From positions 67,796,186 to 67,860,185 of the forward strand of contig CM056743.1 of assembly GCA_029851415.1 (NCBI GenBank): a stretch of 64,000 nt of DNA, read 5' to 3'. A program made the position numbers and the translations under genes. Source of the stretch: Eretmocerus hayati. Its lineage: Eukaryota > Arthropoda > Insecta > Hymenoptera > Aphelinidae. Numbering within the stretch: the first letter of the stretch is position 1; each line of letters opens with the position of its first letter. Below, piece after piece: positions 1 to 8,611 of the stretch. Below the pieces are notes generated by a model that did not search any database, was not told the origin of the DNA, and was given only the letters and a program-made list of their open reading frames with translations.

Positions 1-1
1 T

Positions 2-2242
2 TTGCCGGAGAGTAGTAGAAAAGGATATTTCCCTCATCTATTTAATACACTCGGGAACCAGGGCTATACAGGGAAACTCCCGAAAGCAAAATATTATTCT
101 CCGAACACGATGTCTACGAGTGAAAGAGAGAAATTCTTCGAGTGGTATCACTCTGTTAAAGACACTTATTATTTCGACTTCGCGAAAGAAATTGTGGAAT
201 ACTGTGAAATGGATGTCGAAATTTTGCGGCGGGCTTGCATAGAGTTCCGCAACATTTTCCTCGAAGTTGGAGATACGGATCCGTTTGTTTCAGCCGTCAC
301 TATCGCGTCAGCTTGTTCACACGTTTATCGGAAGAATTATTTGAAGCCCGACACCATTGGAATAATTCCGGCGGGTGGCTACCGAAGAGGTGACAAACAT
401 TCACAAAAGTCACTAGAATGGTTGGTGACCTGCGAGCGAGAGATGGATCGAGATATAATCCATGCAGGCCGCGCAAGGGAATTCAGGTTACCCGAGGGTT
501 TTCTTGTGGATGGATATCTTCCTAACGACGATCCTAACAATCCAAAGGGTACAGTGTTTGAGTACCAGGGATGCTTTTACCACGGTTGCCCCAAGTGTTT
601 TAATGGCAATCGCACCAAAAAAATCTCTCATGGCAGATCGTTCGATGAGGCTTACGAGAGTACCCAAGCCAAAATCAAACGAATAGAAGACTTGGGTTAC
701 ACAGTGCGGGTAATGTGGGAATGTGAATTTGACGATATGAAGAAGAACGACAGCGAGATCCGAAAGTACATAAAAAATCATCCTTTGATGAGTAAAATCA
801 CTCTCAACCCCAGAGACCCGTTCTTTGGTGGCCGTACCGAGAATATTGTAACGCATTATGATGTTGATGATGACGAAGAAATTTATTACTTTGACATATG
901 CTCCTTGTATCCTTTCATCTGCAAGACGGGTAAATTTCCGATAGGTCATCCGCGAATATACGTTGGGAAGGAGTCTGACGCTCTCACGGGTGGCGATTAC
1001 AACAATCTGAAGCGTGTCGAGGGTTTGGTTAAGTGTCGTGTTCTGCCACCTCGCGATCTTTTCTTACCGCTTCTCCCCGTGAAGATGCACGGTCGGCTCC
1101 TTTTCCCTCTCTGTCGGTCATGCTGCGAGGAAATGCGTCAAGGTGATTGTAATCACAACGAAGAGGAGGAACGAATTTTTGAAGGAACTTGGGTAGCCGA
1201 TGAGCTCCGAAAAGCGGTCGAACTTGGGTATCGTATAGTTGATATTCACATAATATGGCAGTATGAAATGACATGTTATGACCCCCTCACGGGTGAGGGG
1301 GGTTTGTTTGTTGAATACATCAACACATTCCTGAAAATTAAGCAAGAAGCTAGTGGGTGGCCATCATGGTGCGTAGATGAAGAGACTAAGGCTCGTTATA
1401 TAGAAGATTATGAGCGCGCAGAAGGTATCCGCTTAGACCCAGAGAAGATCGAGTTCAACGCTGGTCTCCGTTCAGTTGCGAAACTGGCCTTGAACTCTTT
1501 CTGGGGGAAATTCGGTCAGAGGGATAACTTGCTACAAACAGAGGTCGTGAACTCGCGGCAGGATTTGTTGAAATTGCTAGTTGCTCCAGAAAAAGAGGTG
1601 TGTGACATTCTGATTGTAAATGACGAAACCCTGTATGTCAATTGGCGTTTCAAAGACGATGCCGTCAATCCCGCACCAAACACCAATGTTGTTATCGCGG
1701 CTTACACAACAGCTCAGGCGAGATTGAGGTTGTACCATGATCTCGAGAGGCTTGAGCGGAGAGTCCTCTATTTTGATACGGACTCGTGTATATTCGTTTC
1801 CCGCAAGAGCGCTCCACACGAATACAAACCCCGAGTCGGTACTTTGCTCGGTGATATGACGGACGAACTGGAAACCTATGGTAAAAATGCTTTCATACGG
1901 TCCTTTGTCTCCGGTGGCCCGAAATTTTACGGATACGAGGTCGTGGTTCCCGGCACCAACGAGGTATTCGAGAACTGTAAGGTCAAAGGAATTTCATTAA
2001 ATTCTGAAAACAGTTTGAAGATAAATTTCAGTAGTATCACTCGCCTCGTGGACCAAGTATTCGAAGACGACGAACGCGATCGCGAAGACAAGTCTATAAG
2101 ACTAGAATTCAGAGCAATCAGGAGAACTCGATTACATGATGTTGTGACGCGTAATGAGTTCAAAACTTGTAGTATAGTTCTGCAAAAGAGGCGATACATT
2201 TCCCCCACACTCTCTCTCCCTTTTGGATATTGTAGTCTTTAA
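2..2242 (+). CDS. PolB: Protein-primed DNA polymerase B, 5'-truncated by the window edge
   Basis: Replicative family B polymerase of the Polinton, expected to copy the element by protein priming. The frame is open at base 2 with no ATG there, so the N-terminus (terminal-protein and first exonuclease motifs) is outside the window. In this 746-residue part I see an exonuclease III-like YCEMD near residue 68 and a Cys-rich GCFYHGCPKC insert near 190-200, as in many Polinton polymerases. Polymerase motif A (FDICSLYPF) is near 296, motif B (LNSFWGKFG) near 500 and motif C (YFDTDS) near 590. A thumb-like KVKGIS follows near 660. The catalytic aspartates are present and I see no break. It ends with TAA and a polyadenylation signal lies about 70 nt downstream. 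Confidence 0.95.
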   Translation: MPESSRKGYFPHLFNTLGNQGYTGKLPKAKYYSPNTMSTSEREKFFEWYHSVKDTYYFDFAKEIVEYCEMDVEILRRACIEFRNIFLEVGDTDPFVSAVTIASACSHVYRKNYLKPDTIGIIPAGGYRRGDKHSQKSLEWLVTCEREMDRDIIHAGRAREFRLPEGFLVDGYLPNDDPNNPKGTVFEYQGCFYHGCPKCFNGNRTKKISHGRSFDEAYESTQAKIKRIEDLGYTVRVMWECEFDDMKKNDSEIRKYIKNHPLMSKITLNPRDPFFGGRTENIVTHYDVDDDEEIYYFDICSLYPFICKTGKFPIGHPRIYVGKESDALTGGDYNNLKRVEGLVKCRVLPPRDLFLPLLPVKMHGRLLFPLCRSCCEEMRQGDCNHNEEEERIFEGTWVADELRKAVELGYRIVDIHIIWQYEMTCYDPLTGEGGLFVEYINTFLKIKQEASGWPSWCVDEETKARYIEDYERAEGIRLDPEKIEFNAGLRSVAKLALNSFWGKFGQRDNLLQTEVVNSRQDLLKLLVAPEKEVCDILIVNDETLYVNWRFKDDAVNPAPNTNVVIAAYTTAQARLRLYHDLERLERRVLYFDTDSCIFVSRKSAPHEYKPRVGTLLGDMTDELETYGKNAFIRSFVSGGPKFYGYEVVVPGTNEVFENCKVKGISLNSENSLKINFSSITRLVDQVFEDDERDREDKSIRLEFRAIRRTRLHDVVTRNEFKTCSIVLQKRRYISPTLSLPFGYCSL

Positions 2243-2310
2243 GACATGATTTCATATAGTAGACAAACCAAAGAACTCATGTACATAAATGAATGTAAGA
2301 TAGTGATAAG

Positions 2311-2316
2311 AATAAA
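2311..2316 (+). terminator. Polyadenylation signal after PolB
   Basis: AATAAA in an A-rich stretch 69 nt after the PolB stop. It suggests that PolB is transcribed separately from the ATPase-protease cluster downstream. Confidence 0.6.
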
Positions 2317-2518
2317 AAAACATATATTTTCATATTAACTTACGAGTGTGACTTCCTATTTTTCTACCTATCCTTACGTTGTAGTATCACGGTATGATTG
2401 CCCGGTACATGGAATGAAGGTAAATTTGACGGACAATTGCGACGCGTGAATTTTTTTTATCCACCAGCCGACTGTGCTCCCACGGAACTGCCTCATCGAC
2501 CCTGTCCCCCCGGGGGTG

Positions 2519-2622
2519 AGCTCATCCTCGCGTGAAAGAGCTGATGCTCGCGTGAGTCAGCTCATCCTCGCGAGGGAGCAGATGACCACGCGCGTGCGCG
2601 CGGATTAAAGCTGATGCTCGCG
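2519..2622 (+). promoter_or_regulatory. Four copies of a 14-bp motif upstream of the ATPase promoter
   Basis: AGCTSATSCTCGCG occurs at 2519-2532, 2539-2552, 2559-2572 and 2609-2622. The first three are spaced exactly 20 bp apart. Copies alternate between AGCTCATCCTCGCG and AGCTGATGCTCGCG. The array starts about 190 bp upstream of a TATA box and looks like a cluster of binding sites. The regulatory role is inferred. Confidence 0.6.
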
Positions 2623-2628
2623 CCTGTT

Positions 2629-2655
2629 CGCCGCCGCCGCCGCCGCCGCCGCCGC
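2629..2655 (+). repeat. (CCG)n microsatellite
   Basis: About nine CCG units between the 14-bp motif array and the TATA box. The surrounding 2450-2660 is strongly GC-rich compared with its AT-rich flanks. Confidence 0.9.
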
Positions 2656-2707
2656 GTTGCGAGTGTCAGTTGATACCGCGGGCGGGTATGAGGGCTTTTT
2701 CACACCA

Positions 2708-2748
2708 TATAAATTGAGGTCGGTAAACTTCCACCGTCAGTTGTCAGT
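2708..2748 (+). promoter_or_regulatory. TATA box plus double initiator for the ATPase gene
   Basis: TATAAAT at 2708-2714 is followed by TCAGT at 2737-2741, which puts the initiator A 31 nt from the first T of the TATA box. A second TCAGT is at 2744-2748. The ATPase ATG follows at 2749. This matches the arthropod core-promoter layout and implies a leader of only about 3-10 nt. Confidence 0.8.
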
Positions 2749-3417
2749 ATGGATGTTCGATGGAAGCATCCTTTCACTTCCTGTTTGTGTGGACCTACTG
2801 GGTGTGGTAAGACACAATTTGTTCGGAAATTCCTCGCTTACTTACCCGAAATCTGCGACACACGCTTCGATCGGATCCTCTTCTATTATGCCGAGTGGCA
2901 AGAGACATACATCTCCGATTTGAAACCGGGTCTGCCCGGCATCCAGATAGAGTTCAAGGAGGGATTGCCACAGTTGAGTGACTATTCAAACGATAACGAT
3001 CGAAAGAAATTGTTGATTCTCGACGATCTCATGCGAGAATCATCAAATGATCTGATTCTTGACTTGTTCACAAAAGGGAGTCATCATAAGAATATAAGCG
3101 TGATCTACATCACACAAAATATATTTCATCAGGGGAAAGCGCAGAGGGATATAAGTTTGAACACAAAGTACTTGGTGATCTTCAAAAACCCCCGAGATAG
3201 AGCGCAAATTCAACATTTAGCCCGTCAAGTTTGCCCTGAAGATCCTCGGTTTTTACGGGATGCTTATTTGGATGCAACGAAGCAACCACATTCTTATCTT
3301 TTCCTCGATCTTTCACAGAGTGCACTCGATGAATTTCGTTTTCGCACGCGTATCTTCCCCGATGATAAAGCACACTACGCTTATGTACCGAAACACGTGA
3401 ATATCAAACCGTGCTGA
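2749..3417 (+). CDS. ATP: FtsK/HerA-type DNA-packaging ATPase
   Basis: Genome-packaging ATPase related to poxvirus A32 and the FtsK/HerA group, expected to pump element DNA into capsids. The 222-residue length is usual for Polintons. The P-loop GPTGCGKTQ is at residues 14-22, and the Walker B strand LLILDDLM with its acidic pair is near residues 87-94. A polar segment ending in YITQN near 125 fits the sensor region. The ATG sits directly behind a TATA/TCAGT promoter, which fixes the start. The next gene follows after 80 nt. No damage is seen. Confidence 0.92.
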   Translation: MDVRWKHPFTSCLCGPTGCGKTQFVRKFLAYLPEICDTRFDRILFYYAEWQETYISDLKPGLPGIQIEFKEGLPQLSDYSNDNDRKKLLILDDLMRESSNDLILDLFTKGSHHKNISVIYITQNIFHQGKAQRDISLNTKYLVIFKNPRDRAQIQHLARQVCPEDPRFLRDAYLDATKQPHSYLFLDLSQSALDEFRFRTRIFPDDKAHYAYVPKHVNIKPC

Positions 3418-3496
3418 GGGGGGAAGAGTAATCATTGCTGACAAAGAAGAGCAAGAACTCGAAGTTGAGCTATGATTGAACAGTCAGTCCTGAACG

Positions 3497-3871
3497 ATGG
3501 CCGCGAAAGGTTCGGAGACAGCGAATTTGCCCGGCAAATATTTCACTAAAAGACGCGTAGCTGTTCTTAACGCACTGCGTCACGCCGATGCCCGTCAACG
3601 CGACGTACTGTTACGTGAAGCGGATAAAATCCTCGTTCGTTGCATTTGCGAGTGCGCGCTAAACGTGTTACACGGTGTAGTCTCTCTGAAGGAGAATGAG
3701 AAGAAAAGATTGAGCAAACATAAGAACGTGCTGCGTCAACTCGCTCGCAGGAACGCGTCTTCACTAGACTGGCAAAAGAAGAAACGTACCATTCTACAAA
3801 GCGGGGGATCTTTCATTCCTGTACTACTAGCCCCAGTTCTATCCGCTCTAGTAACCAAAATCCTCCAATAA
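3497..3871 (+). CDS. Small conserved Polinton protein with hydrophobic C-terminus
   Basis: 124 residues. The first two thirds are basic and predicted helical, with a Cys-containing CICECALNVL segment near residues 50-59 and many Lys/Arg after it. The end is a Gly-Gly turn followed by a hydrophobic stretch of about 20 residues, which could insert in or disrupt membranes. Proteins of this shape recur beside Polinton ATPase and capsid genes, but I cannot assign a function. A minor virion or core protein is possible. The ATG lies 13 nt after a TCAGT initiator-like sequence at 3484-3488. The next gene starts 2 nt after this stop. Confidence 0.75.
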   Translation: MAAKGSETANLPGKYFTKRRVAVLNALRHADARQRDVLLREADKILVRCICECALNVLHGVVSLKENEKKRLSKHKNVLRQLARRNASSLDWQKKKRTILQSGGSFIPVLLAPVLSALVTKILQ

Positions 3872-3872
3872 T

Positions 3873-4706
3873 ATGGAAAGGATCCGTAAGATGGTTGTTG
3901 TGCCAGAGATAATGTTGGAGCGAATTCAGCAGCAGGAGCATCGTCAACCTGAGCGACCACAACCAACTGAAACTCCTCAAGTAGGTAGCGGTGAGACATC
4001 GACCTTGGAGTCAGTGCAAACTCCGGGTGATCCGCTGTCGAGACTCGACTCAGAAATGTTCGAAATCCTCCATTCGAAGACGCATAGAACCGTAGACGAG
4101 AAGTGCAAGCGATATTTGCAAGTTTTGCGTAGGTATCTTATCCATCGTGATGCGGAAAGATCGAGTGATATGAATGAGGCTATCGATCCAAACGGTATCG
4201 AATCCCCTCCCCTAGATGAACAGACGATCCTAAATCATATACCGCGTATGTACAAAAATCGAGCCAAATTGCTGTTACAGCATTGGAAGAACGCGGCCCC
4301 CGATCGGATCGAGTGGGATGATACAGGAACGGTGAAAATTGATGGGCGTAAAATAGAGGCTTCCAGCATAATCGAACTATTGTTCGACGTAGTTAGGAAG
4401 AAAGCGGTCAAGAGGGGTAGGCGTGAAGAGGAGGAGGACAGTAATGCACCCGTAGGTCAACTAGAGTTTGCTAAATTCATAAAAGTCACGGACACTCCAA
4501 GTGAGCTAATCGGTAATGCAAATATCATCAAAATTGGTCAGAGGTTGACGGATCCGATAAATACAGCGAAACGTCGATTGACTCCGGCAGTCGGTGAAGG
4601 CTGGGGAGAAGCAGCTGCAAGTCTCAACGACAGCTTAGCGCAAGACGTGTCACAAGAGTTGTCGAGCAGGAGAACCAAAAAGAAATGGCTGAGAATGGAT
4701 CTTTGA
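3873..4706 (+). CDS. Conserved Polinton protein of unknown function
   Basis: 277 residues. A short N-terminal motif (VVVPEIMLERIQ) is followed by a Gln/Pro/Thr-rich linker to about residue 50. Next is a charged helical block (SEMFEILHSKTHRTVDEKC) and a region around 110-170 with IPRMYKNRAKLLLQHWK and IEWDDTGTVKIDGRKI. The tail is Lys/Arg-rich. I recall proteins with this ordering from other invertebrate Polintons, so it is likely a real conserved virion or regulatory gene, but no catalytic motif is visible. It starts 2 nt after the previous gene and overlaps the integrase ATG by 22 nt. Confidence 0.75.
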   Translation: MERIRKMVVVPEIMLERIQQQEHRQPERPQPTETPQVGSGETSTLESVQTPGDPLSRLDSEMFEILHSKTHRTVDEKCKRYLQVLRRYLIHRDAERSSDMNEAIDPNGIESPPLDEQTILNHIPRMYKNRAKLLLQHWKNAAPDRIEWDDTGTVKIDGRKIEASSIIELLFDVVRKKAVKRGRREEEEDSNAPVGQLEFAKFIKVTDTPSELIGNANIIKIGQRLTDPINTAKRRLTPAVGEGWGEAAASLNDSLAQDVSQELSSRRTKKKWLRMDL

Positions 4707-5839
4707 GCCCTGATTCTTATGATTACAGCGGGCAGTATTACGACCCTTCACATGAGGCTGGTTATGCTGGAGCCCGGAATCTCTTACGAGTGAATAAGAA
4801 AGGTGATACCCTCGCGAACGAAAATGAGAAGAAACGGGTGTATGAATGGCTGAAAAATCAAGACGCGTATACTCTACATCGACCAATCCGTAGAAGGTTT
4901 CCAAGGTTACGATATAATGTAACTAATGTCGATGATATCTGGGAATGCGATCTGATGCAGCTCACCTCTCTCCAGGAATACAACGACGGGTATAACTATC
5001 TCCTCGTTGTCGTCGACGTACTAAGTAAATACGCGTGGGTCGGACTACTACGCGATAAAACTGCGTCAGCTGTGACCGGCGTTTTCAACGATATCTTAGA
5101 AAACGCCAAAGGTAGGCGCCCTATTTGCTTACAGTCGGACCGCGGTAAAGAGTTTCTCGGAAACGCGTTTCAAACGTATCTCAAGAAACACGATATCAGT
5201 TTTAGAGTCGCAAGAAATCCGGATATCAAATGCGCGTGCGTAGAAAGGCTCATGAGGACACTCAAAGAACGCATCTGGCGTTATTTTTCTCATACAAACA
5301 CCAAGCGGTACGTTGATGTAATACATAAAATACTCCATGCTTATAACCATACTCTACATACCGGGACACGAATGAGACCATGCGATGTAACACTTTACAA
5401 TGCCCGAATGGCTAGAGAGAACTTGGAACGTCGCGCTTCGGAGCAGACAGTTAATCGAAGAAAGGGAGTTATCTCAGCACCAGCTAAATACAATGTCGGA
5501 GACTACGTGCGCATCAGTCGTACGAAAAATACCTTTGAGAAAGGTTATGAGAAGAATTACAGCGAGGAAATATTTAAAATTAATAGGGTCTCTACCCGAC
5601 AAGACTTATATACGTATGTGCTTCAGGATCTGAACGAGGAGATCATCGACGGATTTTTCTACACGGAAGAGCTCGCTCCGGTCGGTAAGAAACGTTTGGC
5701 AAATGATCAACACTTCAAGATAGAGCGGATAATAAAATCGAGAGGGCGTGGTAAGAAAAAAGAAGTTCTCGTCAAGTGGTTGGGGTATCCATCCAAGTTC
5801 AACAGCTGGTTAAAGGCTGACGATCTCCAATCTATTTAA
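4685..5839 (+). CDS. INT: Retroviral-type integrase with C-terminal chromodomain
   Basis: Integrase that inserts the element into host DNA. It is 384 residues. The rve core has catalytic Asp near residue 89 (WECDLMQL), Asp near 152 (QSDRGKEF) and Glu near 187 (CVERLMRTLKE), with 34 residues between the last two. A basic SH3-like region follows (NVGDYVRISR near 275). The C-terminus from about 344 to 382 is a chromodomain (ERIIKS, VKWLGYP, NSWLKADDL), likely used to target methylated histone tails. The ATG overlaps the end of the upstream gene in another frame. All three catalytic residues are intact. Confidence 0.93.
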   Translation: MAENGSLSPDSYDYSGQYYDPSHEAGYAGARNLLRVNKKGDTLANENEKKRVYEWLKNQDAYTLHRPIRRRFPRLRYNVTNVDDIWECDLMQLTSLQEYNDGYNYLLVVVDVLSKYAWVGLLRDKTASAVTGVFNDILENAKGRRPICLQSDRGKEFLGNAFQTYLKKHDISFRVARNPDIKCACVERLMRTLKERIWRYFSHTNTKRYVDVIHKILHAYNHTLHTGTRMRPCDVTLYNARMARENLERRASEQTVNRRKGVISAPAKYNVGDYVRISRTKNTFEKGYEKNYSEEIFKINRVSTRQDLYTYVLQDLNEEIIDGFFYTEELAPVGKKRLANDQHFKIERIIKSRGRGKKKEVLVKWLGYPSKFNSWLKADDLQSI

Positions 5840-5857
5840 TCAACACGAGTCGTTAAA

Positions 5858-6673
5858 ATGGATCAGCAGGACGACTTTTATCTGGTTCTTCCGAGTAACA
5901 GCAGCATGCAGTACTTCCCAGAAAATGCGACTACTTGTTTCTCGACGCATTTATCCAGGGAGATCCGTCTGGCTGGTGATTGGAGGGTTGGACTAGCCGA
6001 GATTCACATACCCTGTACCATAATGCATATTCAAGATACCGAAAATTCGTTCATTTTCAATAAATCTGGTGAAGATGGGGAGAGGTCACCAGGAGATGAT
6101 ATCAAACACTACTACCCTTCTGGTGTATATCGCACGATCGAAGAGTTGGTCGGTGAAATAAATAGCGAGACAGTATCGGAAAAGCATCATGTACTCGAGC
6201 CCGCTGATTTGAAGAAAGGATTCTACGTTTTCAGACAGAAATGCAAATGTGACGGAGCTCATTATACGATTTTTAATGAGAAAATTAGACGTATCTTTGG
6301 TTTTGAAGACGCGGAGCAGCGTACAACAGGCATTTTCAAGACTTCGCCTGACACCGACAATAATATTGCAGGTATCAGACCCGCCTCTCTATCCCGAGCC
6401 ATACCCGACCAGCTATTTGTCTATACAGATATCTGCGAGCCATATACGGTGGGTGATACACAAGCCGGTTTACTACGAATTGTTTCATTGGATGGTTCTA
6501 AATACGATTTTGGAAGCAACATCACGAAGCAATTTGCCCCAATCAAATACATCCCCCTGCTACAACATGGTATTCAGAGCATAGAGATAGATATAAGAGA
6601 TGGTCATGGTCGCCACATACCATTCGAGTACGGTACGCTGACGGTTACGCTTCATTTCAAGCGCGACCGTTGA
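5858..6673 (+). CDS. Probable minor capsid (penton-like) protein
   Basis: 271 residues. The start has the pattern DFYLVLPSNSS, then YFPENATTCFSTHL and a tryptophan-centred WRVGLAEIHIP. This strand-rich opening recurs in Polinton proteins that I associate with the single-jelly-roll penton or minor capsid subunit. The C-terminal half is also beta-rich (YIPLLQHGIQSIEIDIRD). It lies 18 nt after the integrase and next to other virion genes, which supports a structural role. The penton identity is from family memory, not from a structural comparison. Confidence 0.65.
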   Translation: MDQQDDFYLVLPSNSSMQYFPENATTCFSTHLSREIRLAGDWRVGLAEIHIPCTIMHIQDTENSFIFNKSGEDGERSPGDDIKHYYPSGVYRTIEELVGEINSETVSEKHHVLEPADLKKGFYVFRQKCKCDGAHYTIFNEKIRRIFGFEDAEQRTTGIFKTSPDTDNNIAGIRPASLSRAIPDQLFVYTDICEPYTVGDTQAGLLRIVSLDGSKYDFGSNITKQFAPIKYIPLLQHGIQSIEIDIRDGHGRHIPFEYGTLTVTLHFKRDR

Positions 6674-6687
6674 ATAAAAATGCTACC

Positions 6688-7212
6688 ATGAGCCACTACA
6701 TAGAATACTACGAGGATCAAATAGGAGGGGGATCCAAGAGATACTTTGTTGGGTCAACGTATCAACGTGGACGGGGAGTTGGTGCTTGGCTGGGAGGACT
6801 GGCGAGGCGAATCTTACCTTACATCGCAAGGGGAGTGAAAGCTTTGGGAAAGGAAGCAGTCAAGACTGGTATCAACGTATTGGATGACGTGGCCAACAAC
6901 GGTATGAATTTGACAGATTCTCTACAAGTTCGCGTCAAAGAATCCGGTAAGAATCTCAAGAGGAAGGCAGCTGAAAAATTGGTTGATATGATGAAAGGAT
7001 CGGGATATAAATCGCGCGTAGTAAAGCGACGACGTCAGTCTCGTAAAGCGCGCGGGTCTATACGCACCGTCTCGTCGCGGAAAAAAGTAACCAAGAGGAA
7101 AGTGACACGAGGTCAGAGGAAGAAGAAGAAGACAAGCGGTAAAACGACAAGCAGGCGGAAACCAGCGAAGCTAAGAAATTTGACAGATATTTTTGGACCA
7201 CAAGGAATATAA
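6688..7212 (+). CDS. Basic Gly-rich virion protein, adenovirus VI/X-like
   Basis: The frame opens at 6670 with TTG. The first ATG is 6688, giving 174 residues. The N-terminus has a GGG segment and a YQRGRGVGAWLGGLARRILP block followed by GVKALGKEAVKTGINVLDD, predicted to be amphipathic. A very basic Lys/Arg/Ser tail follows (residues about 105-165). In Polintons and related viruses this layout is found next to the capsid genes and has been compared with adenovirus membrane-lytic or core proteins. A role in DNA condensation or endosome escape is inference. It lies 14 nt after the penton-like gene and 18 nt before the major capsid gene. Confidence 0.7.
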   Translation: MSHYIEYYEDQIGGGSKRYFVGSTYQRGRGVGAWLGGLARRILPYIARGVKALGKEAVKTGINVLDDVANNGMNLTDSLQVRVKESGKNLKRKAAEKLVDMMKGSGYKSRVVKRRRQSRKARGSIRTVSSRKKVTKRKVTRGQRKKKKTSGKTTSRRKPAKLRNLTDIFGPQGI

Positions 7213-7230
7213 TATTGGATAAGGAGTAAG

Positions 7231-8565
7231 ATGGCTTTCTTACACACTCACTCTAATGAGTGTATGTCAAGCGAATTGGATATCTTCTCTCTTCCTGCGA
7301 CACAAACATCAATCGAAAGCAGCAGTTTCTTGCATTATAAGCCGGTGTCTTCCCTAACCGACGAAGGTGATGCCCCGATCGAATTCGTTGTTCCAAGCGC
7401 TAGCGAGCACTATTTGGATCTTGCTCATACTATGCTACACGTGCAAGCAAAAATCACACCCGTAGCAGCGGACGCCGAAAACCGCAAGGTTGGACCCGTC
7501 AATAATTTCTTACACTCGCTATTCCATCAAATAGACGTCTTTTTCAATCAAAAAGCTGTTTCCCCACCAAATAATGCCTATCCGTACCGAGCTTATCTAG
7601 AGTCTTTGCTCAACTACAGCCCAGCAGCGAAAGAGTCTCATTTGACATCGTGTCTGTGGCGGGAAGATACGAGCAACAAATTCGACGCTGCCCCAAACGC
7701 TGATGGGGAAGCGGCCAACACAGGACTCGCATACAGACAGTATTTTACACTGGGTGGTAAGACTGTTGACATGATAGGGCACCTGCATTGCGATGTCTTC
7801 AACCAAGATCGTATGTTAATCAACGGTGTTGAAATGAGAGTCCGCCTGGTACGGACCAAAGATGCGTTCTGTCTCATGGATATTTCCGAAGATGGTAGAT
7901 TCAGCGTTCAAATCAAGGAAGTTTCTCTAATTGTTCGACGCGTGAAAATCAGCCCCGGGGTATTACTAGCGCACGCCAACACGCTGTCCAAAGCCACGGC
8001 AAAATATCCGATAACAAGAGTTGAAGTGAAATCGTTTACGATGCACACGGGGATCCTTGGCGATACGCTGGACAACGTCATCCTTGGACAGCTGCCGAAA
8101 AGGATTATCATTGGCTTTGTTGATAACAGGGCTTTCAACGGGAACCGTCGGATGAACCCTTTCAACTTCCAACATTTCGGGATCAATTACCTCTCATTAT
8201 ACATAGATGGTGTACAAGTCCCTAGCAAACCGCTGCAGCCAAAATTCACAGGGAATAATCAGCTCTACGTAGATACTTTCCAAACCTTGTTCTCCGGTAC
8301 AGGCATACATTTCGCCAACGAAGGTATTGGTATCGATCGCCTCAACTATAGGAGAGGAAACTTCATCACGGCTTTCGATCTTACACCCGATCTATCAGCA
8401 CACTGCGCAACCCATTGGAATCTTGTTCGCAACGGTAGTGTTCGCATAGAGGTACGGTTTGATGAAGCGCTTACGCAAACCATAAACTGTATCGTATACG
8501 CCGAGTATGACAATGTTCTAGAGATCGACTCGAGCAGACAGATCGTGACCGATTTCGGCGCGTAA
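7231..8565 (+). CDS. MCP: Major capsid protein, double jelly-roll type
   Basis: 444 residues, the expected size for Polinton major capsid proteins (the group that includes worm F54H12.2-like proteins). Family-like features are the N-terminal ELDIFSLPATQTSIE, a strand segment with PIEFVVPSASEHYLDL near residues 50-65, and an LHSLFHQIDVFFNQK motif near 91-105. The VSLIVRRVKISPG and YPITRVEVKSF segments fall in the second half. It would form hexagonal capsomers of a Polinton virion. The frame is intact and ends TAA. The ATG has a good purine context and follows a short AT-rich spacer. Confidence 0.88.
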   Translation: MAFLHTHSNECMSSELDIFSLPATQTSIESSSFLHYKPVSSLTDEGDAPIEFVVPSASEHYLDLAHTMLHVQAKITPVAADAENRKVGPVNNFLHSLFHQIDVFFNQKAVSPPNNAYPYRAYLESLLNYSPAAKESHLTSCLWREDTSNKFDAAPNADGEAANTGLAYRQYFTLGGKTVDMIGHLHCDVFNQDRMLINGVEMRVRLVRTKDAFCLMDISEDGRFSVQIKEVSLIVRRVKISPGVLLAHANTLSKATAKYPITRVEVKSFTMHTGILGDTLDNVILGQLPKRIIIGFVDNRAFNGNRRMNPFNFQHFGINYLSLYIDGVQVPSKPLQPKFTGNNQLYVDTFQTLFSGTGIHFANEGIGIDRLNYRRGNFITAFDLTPDLSAHCATHWNLVRNGSVRIEVRFDEALTQTINCIVYAEYDNVLEIDSSRQIVTDFGA

Positions 8566-8611
8566 GGGGGACTAGAGGAGGATTGGAGGGGTGAAGAGTA
8601 TAAGGAAAGAC

